NCBI GenBank assembly: GCA_015847255.1
Contig: JADLZK010011196.1
Coordinates: 372,001-436,000 of the forward strand
DNA length: 64,000 nt
Direction: 5' to 3'
Origin: Hyparrhenia diplandra
Taxonomy: Eukaryota > Streptophyta > Magnoliopsida > Poales > Poaceae
Each line of letters begins with the position of its first letter. Position 1 is the stretch's first letter. The translations under genes and the position numbers were made by a program. This document shows positions 10,875-23,063 of this stretch, in pieces. The notes under the pieces are model-generated. The model searched no databases, was not told the DNA's origin, and worked only from the letters and a program-made list of their open reading frames with translations.

Positions 10875-11575
10875 CTGAAGAGCTTCGTATTTCTGTGTAC
10901 TCATGTTGATGAACATGAATAATACAATTCTATTATGGTCATTTGTTGTGATTCTTATTGAGGTTTCTACATATCTTGGATAACATCATCACAAACCCCA
11001 CTTGACTGCAGACTGCACAAGAACACTTGTATCGTTGTTTCTTAATCCTTTTCAGGCTATCACTTTTCAAGACTGCTTTGGACTGGCAATTATGTACTCT
11101 GGAGCTGCATGACCGACACCGCTGGAGGTCTGGAGCATATTGCATAAATGAGGTACATCAGATGTATTTTTTACGCATATGTCCACTGTTTTTTGTGGAT
11201 GTATTCTATAATTTCTGTAGCTTAAACTTATCATAATGTTAGGGTAAATTTATGTTAGGGAATTAACCTTCAATACAACAGAACTCAACATACAATAGCT
11301 TGCTAAGATTTTAGGAGTAAACATGACCAAGAAAACTGATCTTACATGAAGTCTGTAGATTTATATATTTGGTATATAAATTTAAACTTTTGATTGACGT
11401 TTTATCGTCAACAAGTGACAAATCTGCTTACAGTAAATAATTTAATTGGCATCATGATGGGATCTTAGATAATCGTGAAGGTGACTAGGGATTAGGGAAA
11501 GAATGAAATTCACAATTGTGTCTGCTTCATATCTCTATTTATTTGAGGTTGCCAGCTTTTCCTGTGCAATGCCTA
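10875..11575. other. intergenic stretch between SEN2 and TANGO2
   Basis: The left part is the 3' flank of SEN2 (an AATAAT-like signal near 10917). The right part is the 3' flank of the minus-strand TANGO2 gene. No further gene is visible. Confidence 0.4.
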
Positions 11576-13682
11576 CTACTCTATCTGGTAATTCACTGTG
11601 TGATCCTTCCATATGCCACTCTCAAGGTACTTCTCGTACAAGCTAGCCTCACCATCATAGTTCACTGATAAAACGGCTGTGCTCCGTGTACCGTAGAGAC
11701 CCTTCACCAAAACAGAATTCATAAGTTCAATTCTGAAGTATTAGCCTATCTTTATGTACACAGATATATATAAGTGGACAGATGATATAGTTTTTCAACC
11801 AGTTTAACCCTGAATCAAGAGATTTTTTTCTCACTTGGTCAGTTTGCACCTCAATGAAGATGGAGCTCAGACCATGCTCCCAGTTGGGATCACAACCAGT
11901 GTTTGGCAGTCTATCTTTGTCAGCCCTTGTGGTGTCAGTCATTAACCTCTCAACTATATCCTTCACTTCAATCTCATCATCACCATGCTCCCTAAGAATC
12001 TCCCTGAAGTTTTTCCCGAGGCGAATTGCCTACAAGTGCATACACAACAATGAAAAAAGTTCCCTTTAGGTACCTCACACTGTCTTCATGAATAACGGTC
12101 TTGGTATGATGAATGGTCCCTGAGAGACAGAGTAGGTTGCAATAATGCATTGTCATCTTATCTTACTTCATGCACATGCTGTGCTATAAATTGAGTTAAA
12201 TGCAATGTTGCTTATTACTAGGGAAGTACTTTATGGTTCACCTGTAGCTTTCTCACGCTTTTCCCAGCTCATTGTTTTCTCTGTGATCCATAATTTTAGT
12301 GCAGCTAAATATGAAATAATTAACATGACACCTCATAGGCATTCGGCATTTCTAGTTTGTACCTACCAATATATGCTACCCACTATACAAATAAAATCAT
12401 CCTGTTCATTTTTATTTGCAAGGCATTTTGAGATTTTTTATCTTGAGCATGAAAGTGCTCTGCTTACCTTGTGCCAAGGGCTATCTAGCCTTGCATTGGA
12501 CAGCACATGGAGTCCTGGTGAGACGAGTTGAATTGTTGCAGGCTGCCCCTTAGGCCGGTTTGACACATAGACCATGATATTTGTTGTTAGATCAGCTAGT
12601 ATGAGGTTGAAGCCATTGTATTCATGAGCTTCTTCTGCCACTTCAGTTGCAACTTCGAGTGGGCTCTTGTTGCTCTGCACAGTACAGACTGTATTATGCT
12701 TGCTATTCAGGAACAATGTTACTTTGAAGATAATTTCATGCTGATTAGGAGAAGTGGTTGATTAATTGTAGGTTCTTACAATGCATGCTATAGTTATTAG
12801 TTGTTATAAGTGTTTTCAATAGTATTTTTTTTGGTTTATAGTGGGAATGCGGTGCGAATATATTCCTGTGTGCGCCATCTAGTGTCTACATCAATCACTG
12901 TCAAAACGAAGGAATTGTCAGAGTGACCGAATCAGCTGCTAAGGAATGATAGCGACAACAAAAGTATGATGGAAAACAGCAACTTGGGTTGTCTAAGAAA
13001 ATGAATCTATCTTTCTCGGTATTACCTCAGCTTTTGGATAAAGATTCAACGAACTTGAATGATCTAGTAGAAGCTTTTGATTTGTTTTGCTAAATACCTG
13101 TAGGAACCTGAGAGGCAGATCTCCCCTAGTCCGTGCACCGGGCATGGCATCTGGTTCAAGCACATTGGTCAGGAAGGCAAGCCTGCCATCCTTGGTGCAA
13201 CCCATCCATGTTCCTCCACCAAGCACGTCCCTGCCGCCAAGAATCTTTTTTGAGCCTTCTCCCCACCATCCTACTGCTTTTTTGTAGGCCTGCATCAGTT
13301 CAAGAAAAGATACGAAGTGATGATCACTGAACAACTAGCATTGTTGTTTTGCAGTGTGTAACCTAGCCTATAGATTTCTCTAGCAGCATTTTGCTTATGA
13401 GGAAAGATATGAGCATGCATGTTAGTATATGAACAGTAGCATCACATTTGTCAGTGTGGCTCATGGAAATTCTGTCAGTGAACATATAACTCAGGAGGGA
13501 AAAAGTACCCAATTTTGAAAATAGTACCTCATATGCCAGAGCTATTACTTGCAGATTGGGGTCCTACAGACACCAATAAAACCAAGCAAGATCACGCACC
13601 TGCTGTGGAACTCATCTCTGTTGAGAATCAGGAGGAGTTGGTGCACGGGGTGAGCCTGCCAAATCCATGCAGCAATGCACAT
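11576..13682 (-). CDS. TANGO2: TANGO2/NRDE family protein, five exons
   Basis: Coding exons in transcript order are 13682-13600, 13289-13098, 12674-12468, 12029-11835 and 11702-11576, giving about 267 residues, the normal family size. The N-terminus 'MCIAAWIW...LLILNRDEFHSR' holds the NRDE motif (Asn-Arg-Asp-Glu) that names the family. Other family segments are 'ILGGRDVLGGGTWMG', 'RLAFLTNVLEP', 'GDLPLRFL', 'YNGFNLILAD' and 'GLHVLSNARLDSPWHK'. Animal TANGO2 is linked to Golgi organisation and to heme and lipid handling; the plant role is not settled. Two frame breaks fall in homopolymers: a six-T run at 13278-13283 (one A short on the coding strand) and a four-C run at 11700-11703 at the start of the last exon (one base too many after the acceptor AG). 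Correcting each by one base gives an exact continuous frame. Confidence 0.88.
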
Positions 13683-15767
13683 GGCTTCAGGTGGTTTCTA
13701 CTCCTTGGTTGGTTGTAAGTAACTCAGCTTGTTTTGCATCTATAGCTGATGGTTCTGCCTTGCGCACGCCTTTGTATTTATAGGGAGAAGGTCGGAAGGA
13801 TAGCAAAAGCACAAGGAGCCCACAGAGTCTTTGCATTATTGGCTGCAACCAGGTGCTCTGCAGTCTGTCATTCTTCTGCCAGAGTTCCATCATGTTCAGT
13901 TACCAAGGTTATATTACTTTGCATGTGAGTTCTTTGATTAGGGTCCCCTTCCTTACCACCGACGTCCTGTATAGTCTATATCTGGCAAAATATTTAGTAC
14001 TCCCATCTCAGAAGAGCATTTTAGTTTGGTGCATCATTTGGAACAGGCTCTCGTACTGTTGACACTGATTATTTGGATTAGTGCGTGCTTAGTGCTCAGG
14101 AATGCAAAGAATTCTACCAGCACCAGCATTCTTTACTCTCTGTTCTGACTGGAGTGGTGTTGGTTTTGCAGGCCCCGGTAAACTCAGCCATATCTGAATG
14201 AAACCAAGGCGTGCTGGATTGGGATAAACAAAAGCGGTAAGCAACGACCTGATCTTTCGAAGTAATATATGACCCCTGTTTCTGTGTATGACCAGAATTC
14301 AGAAGGCCAGCACTGAATCCACCAATCTGTTTCCCGTGGGTAGTTGGCGCTTGGCTGTGGTGGTTCACACTCACACGTGTTGAGCTCAAAGAACAGCATG
14401 CCCTGGCCTGCACGGCGGTTTTCAGGCACTCGTCATCTACTTATCTGTTTCCAAAGTACGATGGTCTTTCTTCTTGCAATACATATTTGTTGTTTTCCGC
14501 TCATGTTTATCCTGTCGTGTGATGGAGCTGCTACCAATTTATCAAATATATCAGTGTCGTGTGCAGGATTCTTCTCTTTTAGCCGCAAGGTTTTCTGTTG
14601 ATAATATATAGACGCGGCCGCTGTTTATGAAATAGAATTTAATAACGTGTTGGTGGCGTCATGGTACTGACACATATCAGGTCACACAATGTCTAAAACG
14701 GTTACAGTGCATAACTTCCTCTTAAGAGTTTCAATGGCCAACAACAAAATATATTGCTATGATGTGAAACTTTGCAGAAAGTCAGGTTGTTTGGTTTGTC
14801 TGGACCTTTTCAGGGGGGCACTGGTCCTGAATTTGGTATCGGGTAAGTTGTTGACTCCTCATCACTTATCTCCATCTCACGTATATTTGGTTCAGATGGA
14901 GACTAGTCATCTGGCACTTGGTGGTTATCCATCATTTAGTGGTTGTCCATCATTTCTCTTTTTGAGTATGTGAAATAGAGGTAGCTGATCTTCAAGAGAT
15001 CTTTTATCAATTACAATTCTAAGAAGTTATTTCGTACAACTAACTGTTCTGGGAAGAAAACATGTGTCAGAAAACTAGCAGCAACTTAGTTTTGAAACCG
15101 AATATTGTCATTGTAAAAAAAAAAAGAACTAGTATGAAGGTTGTCATTGTTAAAAGAAGGAAGGAAAGTGTTGTCAAAAAAAAAAGGAAGGAAAGATGAA
15201 ATGGAAGTAGCTAAACATTTATTGTGGGTCAGCAAAATTAGAAGGACAATAACACAAGTGCTCATAGGTTGGGGGTCACTGCAACCTACCATGTCGGCAC
15301 CCAGTTACACCATGCCCAGTGATGCACGCTACCATTTTGCCAATAACCAACGGCGGCAATGCTGTACCGTGGTGTGATTGCTGAAATGCTGTACCATAAT
15401 AATGGTTTTAACATGCATGAATACGTCTCTTATACGTACTTTGTATTTCTACTGGTACAGTATACTGAGGATTTGGACGAATGAAATTAAAGTGGCGCAA
15501 ACCAATTCCATGGAAGCCTGTTATCAAATTAAAAAAAATCATGGAAGCAGACTGTTCATTACAGCATTCTTCCTCTGCTTTAAAGCCACAAAAAAGTGGG
15601 TGACAGAGAGACTTTGCATCTGGAAGCACTGAACAGTAGCATAGCTTTATCCATGCACTTGAAATTATGGTTTCTGGAAAGGGACATATGGCTTGTCACT
15701 CGGAGAGTAGTACCTGCCGAGTCACTAAATGGAGTATACAGTACTCACTAAATGGAGTATACAGTAC
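13683..15767. other. intergenic region without a supported gene
   Basis: The left end is the TANGO2 promoter side. Overlapping minus-strand open frames at 14114-14429 have no recognisable domain. Short direct repeats occur ('GGTTATCCATCATTTAGTGG' next to 'TTGTCCATCATTTC', near 14922-14960). No element boundaries are clear. Confidence 0.4.
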
Positions 15768-15914
15768 TTCCACCGTCCCAAATAAGCATATCATAAAAAT
15801 ACATATTTGTATTTGTATTTTTCTGTTACACTTAAAATAGTTTCATTTAGAATAACTCTACAAGTTAGATTTAATTTGGGTCTAGAAGTTGATTTAATTT
15901 GAGATAGAGGGAGT
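15768..15914. mobile_element. Stowaway-like MITE
   Basis: About 147 bp. The left end 'TACTTCCACCGTCCCAAAT' and right end 'ATTTGAGATAGAGGGAGTA' are imperfect inverted copies of the Stowaway terminus CTCCCTCCGTCCCAAAT, bordered by TA. The interior is AT-rich, with no coding capacity. Confidence 0.6.
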
Positions 15915-16021
15915 ATATACACTCTCTCACATATGTATATGGACCAAAGTTTTCTTTTTCCCTTGAGGTGAGATAGCTAAATAAATATTTTCCCATGTTT
16001 TTGTAATCTCCCGAGAGTAGT

Positions 16022-16660
16022 TGATGAGGACATCACTTCTTCGGATGCACAAGATGATCCTCCGCTAAACATTCACGGTCCAATCACAAGAGCTCGCGCA
16101 CGACAATTAAATTTACAGGTGAGCTCGTTCCTAAGCAATTCTTTTGATGAACTTGAGAATAGATTGCTACTTAATGACTTTGTTATGCTTAGGAATCAAG
16201 GAGAGGACCGTGAATGTATTTCGGTCTTTGGGCCATGTATCGTGTTGGAGCCCAATAGGGCGCGTCAGGGGGTCTTGCACGACCCTAAACTCTATATATC
16301 AGTAGCCGTCACCCAAGTTAGGGTTTGGGTTTTGCTTAGATTATTCTGTCCATTGACAGTCGCCGTTCATCGGTTTGTGAAACCCCAACTCGTGTGCTTA
16401 ATCATTAATCTGCGGTTTGTCCCAAAATTTGAGCTGCGTTCTTTTCGAGTTGCTTGTGTTCTTCGTTTCGCAGGCAAGGATTAGCCTTCTTGGCGAGGTC
16501 AACCGGTTGGAGATACGGTTGATAACCCGAGGAAGTTGGTGCTAAGGTTGCGGGGTTCGGTCTTTTCGATCCGAAGCCGGATCGGTGTGTCGAGTTCCAC
16601 CAAAGCGATAGTTATCATAACTTGACGGAAGATCGGGCATCACGTCCCCATTAGTAGTCA
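16022..16660 (+). mobile_element. Ty3/gypsy polyprotein C-terminus and downstream 3' region (fragment)
   Basis: From 16022 an open frame reads into 'HGPITRARARQLN', a signature of the C-terminal end of grass Ty3/gypsy polyproteins, and continues through 'NRLLLNDFVMLRNQ' to about 16215. Downstream sequence to about 16660 has the look of the untranslated and LTR region of such elements. The rest of the element is missing on the left. Confidence 0.6.
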
Positions 16661-18112
16661 CTCCCACCCTCAATATGTGTACGTGTCATACTTGTTTATC
16701 AATTTAAGTATGTTTAGATACTCATATTACGATACCTAAATCCTACTATGTGATTTTTTTTGAAAGAACCCATATTTTTAATATATTACTAAAATACCAC
16801 TACTATTGTATATATAAAAAAGTATATCCACATACTCTATGTATGCATACATACTTAACATACATAAGTTTACTAATAGTTGAATACATTACTCATGTTA
16901 GTATCCTTAAATATTGGCAGGTATGAGAACTGGTTATATTGTACAATGGTCTTATCGTTAAATATAACATGGGTGTTCCAAGAACTTAAAATATACTTCT
17001 ATAATCCTTCCTCATGCTTAGCAAATATGGGATATATTCTACGCAGGACTGGAAAATTGTAGGCGTTGTAGTGAAACAATTGCTAAATTAAGTAGAACAT
17101 CTGACATAGAATGAAGTGAAGCAACTGCTAAAGTAAAAGGGAGCCCAATATAGTAACAATTAGTGACAGGAATCGAGAGAATAGCAACCTTCCCGAATGG
17201 AAGGAGTGAACGTAGGTAATTTCATATCAACGTATTTGCTGGCATATGCATAATTGACAGCAGTCCATATGCCATCTGAAGGCCCATCATCAGGATCTTG
17301 CAGTTCACCCGCTGCACAATGGCATAAACTCCTGCAAAGGTAAGCAGCCTGAGTTTTTTTAGAACAGCAAGGTGGCTACATATAGATGCAAAACAGCTAT
17401 GAAAACAGGAAGTGTGAGAATTAAGGAAATTTTGCATCCGATTAGGATCACCCTGTTGTCATGAAGATTGAGCTTCGCAGATCATTTCTATCTGCTTTTA
17501 TCATCAAACTAAATGACAATAGCCAACTGATCAGATTAGTACGTCTGCAAGGAAGGAAAAGGGGGAAAAAAGGAAGATTGGTCAGTGTTGGCTGATACGA
17601 AGCAAAGGTAATGTGTGTTTATGGATATACATATGCATGTTAAAGGCAAACATTTGGCTCGAAGGCAAGTCAAATGTATGTTTTAAGGACATGGATGTGC
17701 TGTAGAAAATATCTGTGGAGCTAAATAAGGGACACAGAAACATTTGGAAATTGATGAGATGGATATAGTGTCTCTGAGATGAGATGATGTTTACTCTCAG
17801 ATAGGCACACTATTCTCAACTTCCGTAGTGATGCAAAATGAAGCAACTCAGCATACAGACTAACATAATTAGGCATTGTTTATTATGAGAAATACTACTG
17901 TGGAATAACATGGTTAGGCATTGTCATGTCAATTAGAAAGATTACTTCTAAAAATCTTGAGTTAACTTTTGAGCAATCGTATCTTGAGTTAACTTTTGAG
18001 CAATGGTACCTTATGTGCTTCTAATTTGTTTCTTTGAACATATTGGACGCCTTGTCAGGAGTATCTTTGTTCCTGCAGAAAGCTAAGCCTCAGCTGGGAC
18101 GGGATGGGGCCC
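16661..18112. other. AT-rich intergenic DNA
   Basis: No supported gene. On the minus strand a short frame (about 17340-17160) reads through 'DPDDGPSDGIWTAVNYAYASKY' in pieces and could be an isolated exon, but I do not recognise the family. A 27 bp tandem repeat ('TCTTGAGTTAACTTTTGAGC') lies at 17954-18006. Confidence 0.35.
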
Positions 18113-18246
18113 TTGGCGGCACCGAGGCTGGGATGTGGCGGCGTCAGGATGGGGGTGGCTTCGTGCGAGGCTCCGGCTTCGGCGGCGGCACCGAGGCTGG
18201 GATGTGGCGGCGTCAGGATGGGGTGGTTTAGTGCGAGGCTCCAGCG
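18113..18246. repeat. tandem duplication, two units of about 68 bp, GC-rich
   Basis: Two nearly identical units, each containing 'GGCACCGAGGCTGGGATGTG', 'GCGTCAGGATGGG' and 'GTGCGAGGCTCC'. The second unit differs by a short deletion and a few bases. Confidence 0.7.
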
Positions 18247-21013
18247 TCGGCGGCGACGGGGATGGGGATGGGATGTGGGTGCGTGTTGAGGGCGGTGTTC
18301 TGGGAAGGAGGCATGGAGATGGTTCGAGAGAGTGTATATTTGGACAATAGAATACGTATAGGAAGTAGAGTACGTGAGGATGCGATGTACGGAGGGATGG
18401 ATGTACGTATGTACTGTTGTGGTAACAGTGACCTGTGAGGGGACGGAAGGCCAGGCCTTCTACGACTTTTATGGGCTTTGTTAGATTAGCTCTTAGCTCA
18501 GAATTAATCCACATTTGTCCTTTCTATAATTCCCTACGGCCCAAAAATCTATATCTATATCTATCTCTTAATAAAGAGAAAAATTTCCGCCAAAATTTTC
18601 TTCCACCTTTTTTCCTTTCACCTTTTTTTCCTTCCCTCTTTCCTTTCACCTTATCAGGCCACCTGCCAATATTGTTCCTTGTCCAAATAGGACTCCTAGA
18701 GAGCTGTGTACAATACCAAATAGGACTGCATACGTCCGCCATACAATAGCAAATATGGTCGGTACAATCCTCGCAACTTCTATAATTATATATATATACG
18801 GGCCTATGGAGCAAAAAACAGCAGAAATCAAAATATCTCCAACATCATGGACATATCAACGGCGTTTTTTTCCACCTCCTCTTTATGTTTGACTGTTGGC
18901 GATTAAATAGTTGTCCGCCTGTTTTTCCGTCCGATTATAGATTCTGTGTGCAAAATCGAATCAATTAAACCTTAATTGGTTCCTTTCATGTGTTGTTCCA
19001 TCGGGAATCAAAATCAGAAATCAAGATCAAATAGAAATCAATTCTCTTTTTTTCTTTCTGTCGGTCCGAACTTCGATCGATCGCGTGTATAGATCACGCC
19101 TAACTGCCCTTCGTGCGGCCACACGCCGATGGCAAGATGGCAACCGGAGTTGATAGTACCAAGCAGCAGTGGCGACGCGAAGTCACTAATGCATACGAAC
19201 GGAAGCAGATGTTATGGAATCGCGTGGCGCGGCGGATGCCGGAGTCGTTGAGGTGGATGTAGACGGACTGGCGAAGTCTTTGCGGGCGAGGCACGGGCAC
19301 ACGGCGTGTCGCCAGGAGTCGCCTCTCGTCGGGCCGGGCGCATGAATTGATGCGGAGTTGCCGAGCCATATAGAATTATGGACAGCTCATCGGTGCGATG
19401 TAGCAAGGACCACGCCGTAATGTCGTCGTTCCCATCGCCGCCGCCCGCGGCGTCGCAGGACCGCAGCGTCGTTCGGATTCGGCTTCTTCGTCGATGCCGG
19501 CACCGCCGTGTACCATCCCGCCAATCGCCGTAGATATTTTTTAAAGAATAGAGAAGGAAATCAAATTTTAGAGAGCGAAAAATCAAATGAAAGAAAGAAA
19601 AAAATATATATATACTCCGCTATCCAGCAATCACATGAAGCGCATTAATCGCCGGGGATGGAGCTGGAGTTTCGACGATGTACAGGACAAGCCGTTCCGT
19701 TCGTCGGGTTGGGATAGGCTCGCACCCTTTCGAACGTTACCCCCCCACCGAGATTCTTTTGGCACGATCCAATGTGTGGTAAAGATAGTGAGAAAGAGAA
19801 GCTAGGCTCATCTCAACCAAGGTTTTAAATCTCCCGGCTAAGACATTAGCTTTCTCTGTCTCAAAATATGTCTTTTATGAAAACAAAAACATAAATAGAT
19901 ATGTAGACTAATTCATCACTTTCCGTAAATGCTTAGTTAGCTCTCCGTTTGCAACGACGGGCATTTTTGCTAGTTATACAAAATTCTCACATCATGATCA
20001 GTCATCAAACAATTTTACATTTAATATGATAAAAAAAATTATTAACATCTATGATAGAAAATAAATATAGATTAATTATAGAATATATGTTTATGGTAAA
20101 TCTAATTAGAGACATAAATGTTGATATTTTCTCGTAAACTTTATCAAAAGTTTAACTTGTCTAAAACATAGAATTATTTTTTTAGACGGAAAAAGAGTAT
20201 ATGTGTGGTTTTACTTTGACTCTATAGCTTTAAAGTCGTTACAAAACCATTTAAATTATCTCACTCTCTAGGATAGAGGTGATTTTCAAGACGGTTTTAT
20301 TCTTTTGGTTTAAAGTGGTAAATACCCAATAAGATATGTAAACCGCATAAAAGGCTCTAAACTTATAAATACACTTATCAAGTTATAAAGATAGATTGGT
20401 ATATTAAAAAACAGAAATAATATTTAAATATCATGAAGGTAAACCTTCCAAAAATATTTAGCTCCCTTTGTTCTAAAGTATAATAAAGGCGCTTTGATTT
20501 TTTTTAGATACATTACTTTAACTATGTATTTAGACATAGTATGTGGATAGCAAAAAGTTATGCATCTAAAAACTCGAATCATCTTTCAATTTGGAATGGA
20601 TGCAATATCAACTTTTGTATCTTTAAACTGACTTAGTAATTAAAAAATGTTCCCTCCGTAAATCAACCTCCAGAAAATCTAGGACATATCAGCGCTAAAA
20701 CTAAAAGGCTACAATGCCCTTCATTAATCTAGTTTCTATCTTTTTAGTTGCATGTTAGCTAGTCGGTGATGCCTCTTAAACGTGGCACTAGTTTTGAATT
20801 GAAAAAAAAAAATACTACTCTACTCACCTGACCGCCACCAATTTGCTTCGTGATGAGTTAGGTGTTGTTTCAAGAAATATGTTGACCAACCATGGGCGAC
20901 TTTAAGAAATTTTTTTGTAAAAAAAGGACCATTCTCTTGAAATGATTTAATATGAGATAAATCTCAGCCTATAAATTAATTTAATCAAGGGAGAAGTGAG
21001 TATATTGCATGAT
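18247..21013. other. repeat-rich intergenic region without a supported gene
   Basis: GC-rich at about 19100-19500 and AT-rich elsewhere. A possible degenerate Stowaway-like MITE spans about 19850-20200 ('CTCTGTCTCAAAATATG' at the left, the complement of '...AGACGGAAAAAGAGTA' at the right). A second MITE-like terminus (TTCCCTCCGTAAATC) lies at 20652. Open frames are short and lack motifs. Confidence 0.4.
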
Positions 21014-21304
21014 TGTGAGACCCAGCCCATTTGGAGAATGGGCCAAGAGATGGGCCGGGCCGGATACCGATCTTGTAGCGTGCGAATTACTGTAGCTGCA
21101 CGGAGGACACCGTAGCTGCACGATTTTAGTACCACATCGTGGATGGAGCGAAGGCCGAACCAACCTGTAGGAAAGCTATTAACCCCGGGTTTAAACCTTT
21201 TACTGTGGCGAGGATGAAAGCGTAAGAGAGTTAATAGCGAGGTGTGGTCCATTCAACGTGTAGAGTAGATCTTAGCCATTTTTCTAGAGGGTCGGGGTGT
21301 TACA
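21014..21304 (+). repeat. left LTR of the TRIM
   Basis: TG...CA ends. Shares 'ATTTGGAGAATGGGCCAAGA', 'TTTTAGTACCACATCGTGGA' and 'TCTTAGCCATTTTTC' with the right LTR. It contains a small private tandem duplication, 'CTGTAGCTGCACG', near 21090-21125. Confidence 0.93.
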
Positions 21305-21448
21305 AATGGTATTTGAGCCAATTCTCGCGGTTTCACCGGGACGTATGGATCGGGAGCTCGTCAAATAGACCGAGGAGCTGGTAATGCGTAGAGTTGATCC
21401 GGACATTATTGGTTCGACGAGGACGTCGAATTCTTAAGGGTGGGTGGA

Positions 21449-21743
21449 TGTGAGACCCGGCCCATTTGGAGAATGGGCCAAGAGATGGGCCTTGATGATG
21501 GGCGGGCCGGATACCGGCATGTAGGCGACGGAGGACAATCAGAGGCTGGCGATTTTAGTACCACATCGTGGATGGAACGAAGGCCGAACCAACTTAAATA
21601 CCGGAGAGGAAAGCTATTAACTCCCGGTTTAAACCTTTTACCTTGGGCGAGACGAAAAGCGCATTTAAAGTTAATAGCAGGTGTGGTCCATTCAGCGTAT
21701 AGAGTGGATCTTAGCCATTTTTCCTAGGGTAGGGGGTGTTACA
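21449..21743 (+). repeat. right LTR of the TRIM
   Basis: Same ends as the left copy, preceded directly by the polypurine tract and followed by the ATGAT duplication. Confidence 0.93.
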
Positions 21744-21748
21744 ATGAT

Positions 21749-22763
21749 AAATTTAATGATACAATTAATTGAAAAATGAGATGTGTGTATTCCTTTTGGA
21801 CCAAATGAGTAGTTCAAAGGTGCGTTGGATGTAACAAACTAGGTCGGGAGGCGCGCTTCGCCGCGCCCGTATGACTGCACGTGTGACCACAGTATATTTT
21901 TGGACTGATGATAAGTATGGAACTTTGGTTGGCCATGACTGTGTATAGTTATTGATCATAGTAAGCAAAATACAACGCGTGCTTTGTTAATTACAGATTG
22001 GGCTGTTTAGCATCATGTATATATTTTCAAAAACAGAATGTTTGATAGATACAAAAAAAAATCGAAAACATATATTCTCGTTCTACTTTAGAGTATGCAG
22101 TTATGTTTTGGAGTCCATCTGCATGCTGACCACCTCCATGCACCCTGCAAACACCATAAGAGCAATGATTATTTTTTTGGTACAGAGATGAAAAGATGAT
22201 TCCAGTATCCCTATAAAGTAGCAAGAGTAGTATGAATGGAGTATCAATGGAAAACAGCACTAATCCGATCAGATCACAAAAATTGTTTAGCGCAAAGGAT
22301 GAATTCTTACCGCCATGATAACAAAACATTTTGTTCTGATCTGAAGCATGCGCCACATGTAGACTACATTTGAGTATAAACAAAATTAATTCATTAGCCT
22401 AAGCAAGTACTGAGGTGGGTTCTGGAGTTTGAGATTATCTCATTGAATGTCTTCGGCATGGAAGAAAAAAAAAATGTAATTCAGAACAGAAAAATCAGTC
22501 AACCAAGAGCAAAGCAAAACAAACATGGCCTCAACACAGACCCACCAACAATTATCAAAGCTATTGGAAGAAATGGAACTGTTCCCATATCTATTGGCTT
22601 TTATTTTCTTATGAGGGAATATCAGCGCAAAGCTATCTGAATCATTCAAAAAGAATGAGTGATTTATGTCTCAAGACCTAATTGAAGCGCAAACCTCATA
22701 CTTTGTTATGTGAATAAATTATTAACACATTTGTTTAATTAACACCACACATTTCACTGTTGT
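21749..22763. other. AT-rich intergenic DNA
   Basis: Nothing supported. Open frames on both strands are short and without motifs. Confidence 0.35.
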
Positions 22764-22766
22764 TAA

Positions 22767-23060
22767 GAGCAAGTATAATGAATGAATGAAGCCGGCGAAA
22801 TGAAGGTACACGTCAGATGTACGTCCGACGTGGGAGAGAGAGAAAGCGGAAGCCGGCGTTTTGTTCGTCGCCGGCTGCTTGCGGGCGAGATGCTCCTTGC
22901 CCTCTCCCCAGCGTCCACCTTATTGCTCTGCCTCCCACCAACCTCCACGTTCTTTGGATAAATCTGAGCATTCATTGATAGATGGGGTCCACCACTCTAT
23001 GCATGCATGACATGGCGTTTTTCTTACGCCCGGCAGCCACCGTAACCATTAATCTTGCTC
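22767..23060. mobile_element. Tourist-like (PIF/Harbinger) MITE
   Basis: 294 bp bounded by GAGCAAGTATAATG and (complement) GAGCAAGATTAATG, flanked on both sides by TAA (22764-22766 and 23061-23063), the 3 bp target site typical of PIF/Harbinger elements. The interior is GC-rich in the middle and non-coding. Confidence 0.7.
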
Positions 23061-23063
23061 TAA

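Larger units (their letters stand above)
21014..21743 (+). mobile_element. complete TRIM (terminal-repeat retrotransposon in miniature)
   Basis: Two direct LTRs, 21014-21304 (291 bp) and 21449-21743 (295 bp), both start TGTGAGACC and end TGTTACA. They flank only 144 bp of internal DNA. Just inside the left LTR is 'TGGTATTTGAGCC' (21307), close to the initiator tRNA-Met primer-binding site TGGTATCAGAGC. Just before the right LTR is a purine-rich 'AAGGGTGGGTGGA', a polypurine tract. Both sides carry the perfect 5 bp target duplication ATGAT (21009-21013 and 21744-21748). The LTRs differ by several substitutions and indels, so the insertion is not recent. No coding capacity. Such elements depend on enzymes from other retrotransposons. 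Confidence 0.93.

Noticed and set aside
14114..14429. Two overlapping minus-strand frames (81 and 99 codons) with many Trp and Cys residues
   Set aside because: No family recognised, no splice or promoter support, and the two frames compete for the same DNA.
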